A stretch of DNA of 22,516 nucleotides from the NCBI GenBank assembly GCA_036897625.1, contig JAYMTA010000994.1, forward strand, positions 1 to 22,516, in the 5' to 3' direction. Source of the stretch: Pelargonium cotyledonis (lineage: Eukaryota > Streptophyta > Magnoliopsida > Geraniales > Geraniaceae). Under the pieces are notes generated by a model. That model had not been told where the DNA came from, did no database searches, and was given only the letters and a program-made list of their open reading frames with translations. The translations under genes were made by a program, and so were the position numbers. Position 1 is the stretch's first letter. Each line of letters begins with the position of its first letter. Of this stretch, positions 1 through 15,135 are shown one piece after another.

Positions 1-5054
<5,054 letters not shown>

Positions 5055-6374
5055 TTTTATGCCGTACATTATCTTCTTTCTTCTTTTGTTTCCCTAAAAG
5101 AAAAGGTTTATACACATTTTCAAAGGCACTGTGAAGTGCAAGTGCTGATACCCGTCTTTATTCTTTGTTAACCGGGATGGAATTTGTTCCGTTAAAGTTT
5201 GGGTCTCTCCCTCTCATATGAGCAGTGCAAATTGAAACCACCTAATCGACTTGATATGAGCTACACTCCCGGTTTTAATAAGAGCTGACAATTTCGATTT
5301 CTGTTTGGATTCTTCGGGCTTAATCCGAATCCGGCCCGAAAAGTGATCAGGTCTATTTTATGTAATCTGAATCCGCAAAATGTGTATTGAATTTTTGGTT
5401 GCCCGAAGATAGGTTGATATAGTAACCTAATATTTAGCCAAATGTTTGAGATCTCTGCATGAATAATTGAAGGCGATGAAAAGTAGGCAGGGACTTTTAG
5501 TAAAGGTGATGTTCTTTGATAGGTTTGGACTTGATTTTAATGCATATAGATCCAAACTAAAAACTTGAGTACCAAATTCTGTGAAAGTGATACTCAACAT
5601 TGATGAGTGGACGTGGATGGCTTCTTTAAATTGAATTGACAGAACAAATGTATGTTGAGATTTTTGGAAATAGCGGTTTATACATTGAGTTTCGCGCGTA
5701 GACTGTTTAGATTTGTCCGACCCGACATAAAAATTGATCATGTTTATCTTATACAATTCAAACTTGTAAAAAAGTGAGTTGAAGTGCATAGTAAGTTATA
5801 CAAAGTCGCATCATCTAGTTAACACCTCATGTTAGTCAAGTGCATAATGTGTTGGGGTTGTGTTTGTGTTAACATGTGCCATTTAGCTGTCGTGTTCAAC
5901 CTGCCATATTTGTATGTTGTGTTCATAAATGTCGTCTAATGTTTAACCGTTCAACACGATTGCAAATCGTGTAGCGCTCGTGGTGGGTTGAGCAACACAC
6001 AATCAACATTCAACATGACACAGATGCATGAATTGCCAACTCTTATCTCCAAAAAAAAATAAAAATAAAAATAAAAACCAAATATCTTCCAACACTAGCT
6101 CCTCTTACCCATGTTTTATGAAAGCAGATTCTCAATGAGGCCATAAACGCTTGCTTTTAACTTAAAAATCAGCACAATTAGAATTTTCTGCCTAACAAGA
6201 AACCAATCAGTGACACCATATACCAAGAATTGCTATCACTACACCCTTTTTTCTATTTCCAATCTACTTTCAAATTTGCAGGTGAAGTACAAGCAGAAAC
6301 CGGCATTGGGAAGAACCGACTTAATGAAAGAAGTCATCGTGTTGTACCTATTTTCGTTGTACTCTGATAGAATA
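5055..6374. other. Convergent intergenic region between SCS alpha and CDP1
   Basis: Holds the 3' UTRs of both flanking genes, in opposite directions, and decayed repeats. Two diverged copies of a CCGRCCCGA...TGATCA block occur near 5330 and 5717. A repeat rich in ACACGA/TCGTGT words lies at about 5815-6050 and runs straight into an A-rich tract (6051-6078). A minus-strand open frame at 5789-5427 resembles no family I know and is probably chance. Confidence 0.6.
5815..6078. repeat. Decayed dispersed repeat ending in an A-rich tract
   Basis: GTGTT/AACAC-rich sequence ending in ATGAATTGCCAACTCTT and followed at once by an A-rich tract at 6051-6078. Two other stretches in the window (about 12820-13190 and 20780-21270) end in similar AATTGTCAACTCT or ATTGTCAAACCT words. 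The A-rich tail hints at retroposition; the class is not determined. Confidence 0.4.
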
Positions 6375-9300
6375 TCACGATGATGGCGTTTCAATATTAC
6401 CATCACAGAATCTCCATGATCCGTCGCCTTGCCTTCTCAGAACATACTGAATTTTGTATGTGCTGCAGTAAAAATAAAAGCGAGGGAGCAAATGTCATTT
6501 TAAAAACATAAGTTACTCGTATTAGGAGACTTGGGGTAAAATATATCTCCACCCCAGGACATCCATGTCTTTAAGAAACAATCCCTATCCTGATTTTTTA
6601 AACCATGAACTGGACAAAACTATTCTTTACACCCCTATGAAAATTGGGGCACCGAGTAATTCCAAAGTTTCGAGATCCCGACACAGAAATATTACTCTTT
6701 TTATTTTTGTACGCTATTGTCAGACTCAAGCAACTAGTTCAAGCTACAACAGAAGTTTCAGACGAAGGAAACAATATTTAAATTCTTGGGCTGGAATCTA
6801 GAAAAGCTTGAAGTTTTAGGAAATCACAATTCACAATCATAAAAGGGGTGCAAAACTATAATTTCGCTTAATCCAGGGTTTTATATATTAAACACAGGAT
6901 AAAGGTTTCTCATAACAATAAAATAAAAAAGTCCAAGGAGCGCAGAAACATTTCACCCCGGAAATTTTTTAATAAAATCTAGAAGACAGCAACAAAACAG
7001 TCTACAAACATGTGGTGCTTTTGTACTCTAGATGTGAGCACTTTTTGTCACTTTTTTTTTGTTAAAATGTAGTGGATTAAAGTGCACAAAGCAACTGTAT
7101 ATATTTTCCTTTTGATGATGCATATCTTGACCAAACAAATTGAGCAAGAATAAAAAAATTAAGCATCAGATGTCTCACTTACCTGTAATAATTAGGGTTC
7201 TTTGGCTGCGTCTCATCAACAAGCTCTGCTGCTTCCTCTAAGTGAGCCTCGATTTCAGCCATCTCGGCACCATTTCCGTCCGATAAAATTTCAGCACGCA
7301 GAATAGACAAATGCAGCAGAACAAATCTCCAAAAGCAGCTCTTGGCTTTTGCTGTATCAGCCAATGATTGCCACTGTAAAGCAGATAATAGATTACAAAT
7401 CAGGTGAACCTTTTACATAGCTAGTTGAAGGCCCCAATTTTAATTTCATACTCTTACAGATAGTAAAAGAGCAAAACTTACTTGAACCAGCATTGATTCA
7501 TCGAGGACTTCAGAGAGAACATCAGCTTGGTGGCCAGGCCCCAAAGCGTCCGCTTTGATGGCTTGCCATTGCTTAACAAGGGCTTCAGCTTCTTCTGTAG
7601 GCATTGGCCTTCTATATACGTTTGTCAGAGAGGACGACAGACTGGCAGTAAGGCATGAACTTTGTAAGTTTCTTGCATCCTTTTTCCCGGAAGGCATCTG
7701 AACTGCCAATAGTTTCAGGAGTTTGCCAACAATACCACTTCTACTCACAGAAGCAGGATGTACGCCATGATCTCCGTATGAGTCTGATTTGAAGGAATAA
7801 GAAGTTCTTATATTTGGTTTATTGGTCAGTTTAAATGTCATAAAGACAATGCATCCCAGTATGGTAACAAAGACGGTCCTTCCAACTACATCTTTTAGAA
7901 GCAACCAGCATTCCCAAACTTTGTTGTGGCGTACGCCAAGGCTCCTTTTCAACTGACCAGTTTGTGTATTGTTAGCATTGCTTGAAATGCTATCCTTGCT
8001 TGACAACAGTGGGTTTTTCAAATCAGCTGGAGCTAATGGTTTAACAGCTGATCCAAGATGTCTAGCAGAGTTCATGTACGAAAGAGGTTCCTCAAAATCT
8101 CTATGCTCGGATACATGAATAGTAGAAAGTGACCTGTGACTAAGACTAGGGGTATTTTGTTGAAAACCTTGCCTTTGTTTGCTCCCGGGAATTTTCTTTT
8201 CTTTACCAAAAAATTTTACCTGCACAGATGGTACATTTTTATATAGTTTTCCTGTTGAAACTGAAACATCTCTCTATATATATGTACGCGTTTAAGTTTC
8301 ATATAATGAATCTTACCAGAGAGGGAGAACAATCGCGTGTATCTGAAAATGCGGCAAGAACAGCATCCTTCAGCCATGTTTCCTGACAAATTACAGCATG
8401 TAGTCTGATGTGAGAAATTAATTACCTTCAAGACAAGCATGAAGTTTGCAATATCAGTAAGATTTTGATAAAGTAGCATCAAGAGAAATGCAGTCCAATC
8501 TACATCATGTTTATCAACTGAAACAAGCAGTGAACACACACACACAAACTACTGTTATATGCGAGTAAATGGCAGCAATAGAATGGCTGGATATTCAGTA
8601 AGTGCTACTCAAGTTCAGGAAGGAGGTGTTGTAATTCTACTCCACAAAAAAAAAAAAAAAAAAAAAAAATTTAAAATTGCTTGTTTCAGTTTTTTTTTTT
8701 TTTTTTTTTAATATTATCTGAGGGGGTATTCCTTTACAATGCAAGTAATTGAGGCCTATCATCCAAGATAAACTTATTTGGCAGACACAAAGTAGTTTGC
8801 TATGGAGAAAACAAATTAGAGCTGATATTTCTGAATTACCACAAACTGGAATCCAAGTCACATGGGAATACGGCGAGCTATGTGAAACTAATAGTTTGAA
8901 GTTAAGTTAAAACTTCGCCTCAAGGAAAGGATCTACCATTAATTGATTTAGTTGCATGTTCTGCAGAGACATAATATCAAAATTCCTTTCAATTATAGAA
9001 AACATACCAACAATGCACTCTTACTGGAAGCATCTGTTATATCCTCTTTGGAGAATTTACTTAGTGAAGCAGAATTTGAATTAGTTTGGAGTTGCCGAAG
9101 CCTATCAACAGCCTCTGATTCACTACCCTGGCATACAAATTTGTCTTGAGTACATAAATGGAGAAGAAAATGATATGATAGAATAAAACAAAATAAGGAT
9201 AGCAAAAACTACCTGCCCAAGAAGGAACAAGCAGAAAGCCTCTTCAAATTTTAAATCAATACCTTCAGCTGCCGTTAAACATTCACATATAGTTCTTGAT

Positions 9301-12258
9301 TTGTTTATCTGCTCAACCATGTAAGAAAAATTAAATTAATAAAAATAAATTACACAAGCAACATTAATATCTTTTTCTCTCTATCCCACCCTCCACTCCA
9401 CCTCTAATATGATAGAGGGCAGACAGAAAGATGAAAAAGTAAATGCTACCTCTATCCTATGGTTTAAAAGAATGACAAAATTTAGCAGACCCATTACTAT
9501 GAAACTTCAAATAGGTTCTGAGACTTTGAAGAAATGAAAGAAAAGAAGCATAAAGTAACTAAACCGTGGCAGAAATTACCAAATCTGTTTGCTTGCTTGA
9601 AAATCCAACGGCTATGTGAGCTGTTAATGCACGATAGAAACAATTGAAATCGACTACAACCCTTTGATTTTGTGATTCAAGGGATTTCTTATTCTTCCTT
9701 GCAACAGCCAAAGTATCCCACGGAAGAAGATCAACTATTTCTGATGCCATGAGCCTATTTAGTGCTTGTTCCAAGAAGCATTGCCAATCTTGAACTCGGC
9801 ATGAACTTTCTACATCAAGACCCTGTCTGAGCAATTCACGCAAAGCTGCAATTGCTCCTCGTCTACGTTCAGTGTTTTCAGGTGAGTGAGGCATACCAAG
9901 TAACTCCAATGTACAAGCAGGTGCAAGCTCCTCTAAAGAATCTTCTATCTGAAAATCATGGCCAACAAGTTCATGCATGCAGCAGTTAAAATGTAATTGT
10001 TTAGAAATCAAAGCAAAACTTTAGGACTGTCTACCAGGATCTATCCTCCCCACAAAATTCCCAGCATCAGCTTCAGCATCATAAGAATATTTAGAGCGAT
10101 TAACCATTTGATCAACTAATAGTTCAATGAACGTTTCAGCTACCTTTTCCCTCGCTTCACTAACAGAAGAACGGGACAAATAAAAAATTGCCTTCAGTAA
10201 AGTTGTAAAGGAGACACATAGGCAGTGGTGAGGGAAGGCTAAAGATGACCAAGACCCATCTTAAACAAATCTACAACATGCCACCCCCCGACAGTTTTTT
10301 CTGGCATTGCCCACTGAGATACATATTTTAATTCAATTATGCGCACACCACATAGATCCTAGAGATGACAAGTTGGATGAGAAGCACGTGAAAGAAAAGA
10401 GCACTACCTGAGATAGCAGTGCCATTTTTCCAAGAGATATTTTACTCCTGAGCAGACATTGAGCACGAGCAAGTGCCTCAAATCCTTCTGAAACTTTTTT
10501 CTTCTCAAACCCAATCTTTGCAATCGCACACTTCAATATAACATCTATGATAAATAAAGGAGGGGTGCCAAGTCTGCAATGAATAAATTAGTAGAAATTC
10601 TGGACCTCTATAATTATTCATCTTACCTCAGCCAGTGCCATGGAGAGAAGTACATCATGAATGTACGGCTTAGAATCCGGATGCAGAAGAGCTGCTCGAC
10701 CAATATCTAATACAAGCTTCTCTTCTCCAACCTAGAGAAGAAGATCATAAGATCTTTAAATTAAGACTCAGAATGTAAATCACAAAACATATCAAGGGTT
10801 TGCATTTTGAAGTTGAAAAGAAAAACAATGCAGATGAAGAAACAATTTTGTATCCAATCTATACTCAGAAGCAAAGGACCCAAAATCAGGTACAGTGATC
10901 AGCTCAGCAAAACTGGGTTAATACTAATATTACTATTCTCTCTGCATTGTTGAACAAAAGTTCCCACACTTTTAGAGGAACTAATAAGTAGAATACTACA
11001 AAACTATACCTCTTGAAGAAGGCAAACAGCACCAGGCAACCAAGACCATGGAATCCGAAGTGAAGATTTAGGCTGAATTTTTTCCTTAATATTACCAGCA
11101 TATTCTGGTTCAAATAGAAGCTTATCCCTCACATCCATTAAAAGATTCTAGAAGCCATTAACAAGTAAATAAAAATAATGACACCATATCAGCAATCAAA
11201 AAAGAAACATCTAAGGATTGACCAAATACAGCAAAATGATTCCAATGACAAGCCTTCACCTGCCGAGATACAACTGCATCCGCAGTATATCCTTCTTCGA
11301 TTTCAGCATTTTTCAATTCCTTCACCGCCTTGACAATTTCGTCCATCTCTGCTCTGTTAGGAGCACCAACTAGCTGCAATTTACACAAAACACAAGCACA
11401 TATAGGATTCAGAATTCAGAACTCCAATTCCCTCCTTTATTCTCACTAGCAAATATACATACATAACTAAACGTACTCACATACACGACAGTACAATTTA
11501 CAGAGACATACATGAATCAAATTCCTTCCTCCTTTCTTCATAATTGCAACTACAGATATATAAATACACGTACACACACTGTTCGAGAAAAAAACATAGG
11601 GATTACATTTAGTAGCAATTTACACACAATCAAATACAAGTTCAGATTTCACCATTTCAGAATTCATATTCCTCCTCCTTTCCTCTCAATTAAAAATATA
11701 GATATATAATTATACACTCACGCTCTGTTCTATACTCACGTACATAAATGACAGTACAATTAGCTACAATTTACACACAACACAACACAACACATACAGG
11801 ATTCATATTTCACCATTTCAGAATTCAAATTCCATCCTCCTTTCTTCTCAATTGAAAATATCGATATATAAATATGCGTACACGCTATGTTCTATACTCA
11901 CGAACACAAATGACATTACAATTTACAGAGACATACACAAATCAAGTGTGGAATCGAAGGTGACCTGGTAACATGTAACAGGAATTACAACGGTGGAGAG
12001 CGTCTGAGGCTGGGCGTTCTCAAGAGTGCGAGTGCCAGTGGCGTTCAAGCTCAGCCGAGTCTCAACAAAACCTCTCCTCCGAGGAACTGAAACCCTAGCA
12101 CTTGAAATGCCGAAGATTCTGGAAGAACATCCGGAGGCTGCTACATCTCCAACAAAACCGAGAAGCTTCACATTGTGATCATCGCTACGACAAAAACAAC
12201 ATGAAGACAGCGAAGATGACGAAGGAACGAGATTGGGAGTCGCATAAGGCAATGCCAT
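6375..12258 (-). CDS. CDP1: Plastid division protein CDP1/PARC6 (ARC6 homologue), complete, 12 exons
   Basis: Inner-envelope chloroplast division protein. In Arabidopsis PARC6/CDP1 acts in FtsZ-ring placement, contacting ARC3 and FtsZ2 in the stroma and PDV1 in the intermembrane space. Exons in gene order: 12258-11965, 11373-11260, 11147-11010, 10731-10627, 10530-10408, 9948-9580, 9308-9213, 9127-9008, 8382-8317, 8219-7482, 7373-7183, 6462-6375. All junctions are GT-AG; the product is 813 aa (Arabidopsis about 819). Order: Ser/Arg-rich transit peptide; J-like domain from YQLVGAPN (about 97), lacking HPD; conserved middle region with RRRGAIAALRELLRQGL; one transmembrane helix at about 586-605 (VVGRTVFVTILGCIVFMTFK); C-terminal ARC6-like domain from about 680, with ALGPGHQADVLSEVLDESML and a last exon reading TYKIQYVLRRQGDGSWRFC. 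The ATG is the first in frame after a TGA. The length and final motifs argue for an intact gene. Confidence 0.97.
6463..7182 (-). other. CDP1 intron 11
   Basis: 720-bp last intron. It contains a candidate inverted-repeat element (about 6574-6911), described separately. The remainder is AT-rich with no gene seen. Confidence 0.75.
6574..6911. mobile_element. Candidate non-autonomous DNA transposon with ~75 bp inverted repeats
   Basis: The left arm (about 6574-6646) reads AGAAAC, TATCCTG, CTGGA, CACCCCT in order. The reverse complement of the right arm (6911 back to about 6835) reads AGAAAC, TATCCTG, CTGGA, CACCCCT in the same order with similar spacing, roughly two thirds matching by eye. A ~190 bp interior separates the arms and encodes nothing convincing. 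No target-site duplication was identified, so the exact ends and superfamily are open. Confidence 0.5.
8383..9007 (-). other. CDP1 intron 8, with paired A and T homopolymers
   Basis: 625-bp intron. It contains an uninterrupted A run at 8646-8669 and a T run at 8690-8709 separated by 20 bases, a potential A/T hairpin. Nothing else recognised. Confidence 0.75.
9949..10407 (-). other. CDP1 intron 5, containing a protein-like open stretch
   Basis: 459-bp intron. On the CDP1 sense strand, about 10260 down to the TAA at 10021-10023 is open for roughly 79 codons with no usable ATG at its head; it includes EAREKVAETFIELLVDQMVN. I do not recognise the family. It is not in frame with exon 5 or 6, and Arabidopsis CDP1 has no such segment between these exons. 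Confidence 0.45.
11374..11964 (-). repeat. Tandem array filling CDP1 intron 1
   Basis: The motif CAATTTACAC or CAATTTACAGAGACATAC begins at 11377, 11494, 11616, 11767 and 11919, giving periods of 117, 122, 151 and 152 bp and a final partial copy of about 45 bp that runs into exon 1. The two 151/152-bp units share ATTTCACCATTTCAGAATTC, the CCTCCTTTC block, GATATATAA and GTTCTATACTCACG. The array spans essentially the whole 591-bp intron. Confidence 0.85.
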
Positions 12259-12319
12259 TTCAGCAAATCGGACCGACTGATTCAGATTTTGGCTTTGAAT
12301 TCGCAAATTGAAGCTTCAT
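12256..12319 (-). promoter_or_regulatory. Upstream ORF (19 codons) abutting the CDP1 start
   Basis: On the minus strand an ATG at 12319-12317 opens a frame reading MKLQFANSKPKSESVGPIC and stops at TGA 12262-12260, one base before the CDP1 ATG at 12258-12256. It is the only upstream ATG within about 160 bp of probable leader. The frame differs from CDP1. It may control translation by reinitiation or leaky scanning; that is inference. Confidence 0.7.
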
Positions 12320-13588
12320 TTGGTGAAGATCTGGTGGAGAGTTGCTTTTAGGGCTTTTCTGTGGAGTGCGGAGCAAGAAATGTGGAGGAATTTTGAGCTT
12401 TGTTCACTAAGTCTCTCTGTGAGAGAGTGAGTGACAGAGAGAGGTTTTGGACGTTAAAAGAGAAAGGGTTTTTTTTTTTTTAATTAATTAGTTATGAACC
12501 GTTGCCTTTAATTGAGACTGGGATTTAGGGACTGACTGTGACTGAACAAACAAAATTTACTTACAGCACCTTTTTTTGCTGTTGTATCCCTAATGTTTCC
12601 TTTATTTACTTTTGCACTACTTATTAGATCACTCACTGACAAAATTTATTATTATTATTTTTTTTTATAAAGCATCACGATCGGATTTTAATTCAAAATT
12701 ATGACTAGCGGCACAGATGATTACGTGATTTGCTCTCGAATAAATATTTATTTGGTATGGGAAGATTACTTAAGATGGCAACCCAAGTTTACGATTCCAA
12801 TTACAAAACTTATAATTTATACTAGAACAGAACGAAGTTTAACTCATTTGACAAAATGAATGTGCCGATACAAATTAAATTATTTGTTAAAATTATATCC
12901 ATTATTTGAAACACAAATAATATATATTTTAATTTAATTTACAATTAGGACTACTTTTATCTTATTATTTATATTTGTAAGATTTTCAAAAATATATACT
13001 TGTATTCTAATTAGGAACTTTATATCTAAAATTTTAAATCAAATTATACAATTCAACTGTGATCTAACACAAACATCACATGATTTAAACGTACAACATG
13101 TTTAACATTCATATTGTGTGTGTTCACCCAAACAAACACATTTATCTCTAACAAACGTTAACCCAAATTGTCAACTCTAAAACCTAATAGAAGCCATGAC
13201 CTTTTTACAATTGAGTTCTATTTCTAATCAGGAACATTGGCAAACAAGACAACATAAACAAAAAATATAATTGATTTCAAACATTTTGCAAAACTATAGT
13301 GCTAATAACACACAATCTCAAGGCCAAAATTCACTTGAAAAGACACTGGCAAAAGCATTCAAAACACAAGTTCAATATTATCATACGTATGGATATGAAT
13401 ACGATTGTTCATATAGACAAAACTAAGCATCACTGTTTGAATGGTTTTTTTCCAAGCAATCAACACACTATTTCCTTACTAGCTGATTAACCATAGACAA
13501 CGTGAACACCATAGTTCGTACAATTCATGTTTCGATGTTTTAAGGAACAAATTGTCACATTAGCATGCCCAACACTGCGTCCATTTCT
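12320..13588. other. Intergenic region: CDP1 promoter side and RPB12 3' flank
   Basis: The CDP1 leader and promoter lie at the left. On the minus strand there is a CT-rich patch at about 12411-12445 and an A run at about 12469-12482; no convincing TATA box lies close to the gene. AT-rich repeat-like DNA fills about 12820-13190. The RPB12 3' UTR lies within about 13200-13588. No further gene was seen. Confidence 0.6.
12820..13190. repeat. Decayed dispersed repeat upstream of CDP1
   Basis: AT-rich stretch that turns at its right end into AACATGTTTAACATTCATAT, ACCCAAACAAACACATTTAT and AACCCAAATTGTCAACTCT. This resembles a dispersed sequence common in dicot genomes (recalled, not searched) and shares its end words with the repeats at 5815-6050 and 20780-21270. 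Confidence 0.45.
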
Positions 13589-15135
13589 TCAGCGAGCCTC
13601 GTACTGGACAACTGCAACAACCAAAAGTTTGACGTTAAATTTATATCACAGCACAGCATGGGTGCAAGTGCTAAAATTTACAAGATGTTAAAAGAGACCA
13701 GTATATCATTTGCAGACCGATGAGTTCACTCCTCGGTTGCAAATCATGCACTACATCAGTTAAAGTGCTTTTGAACTTGTACAGAACACTACTGGCAAAA
13801 TGCAATTACGGGTGTACCTTAGCCCATGTAATACATACCGGTGCTACAAGTAATGTCTAGACTGTACAAAAGGAGTGTACAGCAATATGCTTTGTAGGCA
13901 TGATATGAGGAACATTGGTTCATTGTTCATAAGCATAAAGCAAACATATATGTTATGCATACCAAAGACATAAATAAATAAAAGATAAATAGTAGAATCA
14001 CGGTTTAATCAGATAACATATGTATATATCATGTGCATGGTGCATTATGGAGACAATATTTTAAGACCAAGTACAGAGGATAAATTAGGTCGGTAATTGA
14101 ATCCTACTGCCCAAACAATAAGATCAATCAATACAACTCTTTGAAAATACTCAATAAAATCTACAAGGACCAGACACTTGAATATGCTTTAGCACTTGAA
14201 GAACCTTATACACAAGGCCTGAAAATGTAAGTGCTTTCAATTGTGGGGTTGTCTTGAAGTTTGGTCAGATTGGTCTCCATGCATATTTTACCTATTCGCA
14301 ACTTTTTCATGCTCAGGACCTATTCTAATCTTAGAGCTAGTTCTCCAAAGTCCAAACCCATATTTTCTTGACCTAAGGCAACATTACTAGACATTCAAGA
14401 TCCTTAAATTTTCAACTCTCACCCAATCCACATCATATAATCCCAATACTCATAGAGTTGGAGCAGTTTGTTTTAGATCCTACATCACACAAAAGCATCA
14501 ACTACAAAAGAAGGTAGGGTCCGACTAGTTTAGTATCTCAAGGTTTCCACTCCAGAGGCATGGTAATTCCATAATGGCAACATAGTAATTATATGATAAG
14601 AGTTTGATTCCATAACAAACACAAATCAGATATCAGCTATTAGTTTCAAAAACAATTCTCAAAATCAAAGCTAGCACTACACCAAAATCAACAAATTGAG
14701 CTAAACATGAATCCAAAATCCAAACTAATACTCGAAATTAAACCCAAAACCCAAGCTAATCCTCAAAATCAAAGCCAATCAACAAATCCAACAAAATGCT
14801 CTAACATGAATCAGAATTTCAAATTCCACAAGAAACCTGTAAATTTCTAGGGAATCGATCACTTACTGCGGCGAGTTCGCTTCTTGTACAAGATACGGTA
14901 ACCGCACTCCCGGCACTGAATCACATCACCAGGCTTTAGCGTGTTCTCCATGCCGCAATCTAAGCATCAGAGAGTTCAAAAAAAATATATTGAGAAACCG
15001 TTTTAAGACCTTATTTGGCTGACAAGAAAATCCGAGCTGTTTTCCATCAGTTTCCAAGGAAACAAACAGAAAACATGCAAAAAAAATAAAAATACCTCCA
15101 CAGATGTAGGTGACGGGTTCAGGTTGAGGATCCAT
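13589..15135 (-). CDS. NRPB12: DNA-directed RNA polymerases I, II and III subunit RPB12 (RPABC4-like), complete, 3 exons
   Basis: Small zinc-binding subunit shared by nuclear RNA polymerases, needed for assembly of the core near RPB2/RPB3. Exons: 15135-15096, 14959-14867, 13611-13589; both introns GT-AG; 156 nt in total, giving 51 aa, the usual size of the family. The protein starts [13 protein letters not shown], has the zinc ligands C12-x2-C15 and C29-x2-C32, then [11 protein letters not shown], and ends IVQYEAR. The last coding exon is only 23 nt, after a 1255-bp intron. Start choice: the frame upstream of this ATG has no other ATG before a TAG. It is divergent from the AIR carboxylase gene, with 312 bp between the two ATGs. 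Confidence 0.97.
13612..14866 (-). other. RPB12 intron 2 (1255 bp)
   Basis: Eight times longer than the whole coding sequence. The part near exon 2 (about 14640-14830) is a low-complexity A/C-rich stretch on the plus strand with recurring CTCAAAATCAAAGC (near 14657 and 14761), giving a T/G-rich transcript. No nested gene or RNA was recognised. Confidence 0.75.

Noticed and set aside
5427-5789. 120-codon minus-strand open frame with an ATG in the SCS alpha/CDP1 intergenic region
   Set aside because: No recognisable motif, biased to F/S/K/L as expected from AT-rich DNA, and located within decayed repeats. Could be chance; a protein search would settle it.
6565-6801. Plus-strand 78-codon frame antisense to CDP1
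   Set aside because: Lies inside CDP1 intron 11 and overlaps one arm and the core of the inverted-repeat element; no protein character.
12259-12306. Longer CDP1 start reading RIQSQNLNQSVRFAE before MALPYATP
   Set aside because: It would need a TTG start; the first in-frame ATG after the upstream TGA is at 12258, and Arabidopsis CDP1 starts at an equivalent place.
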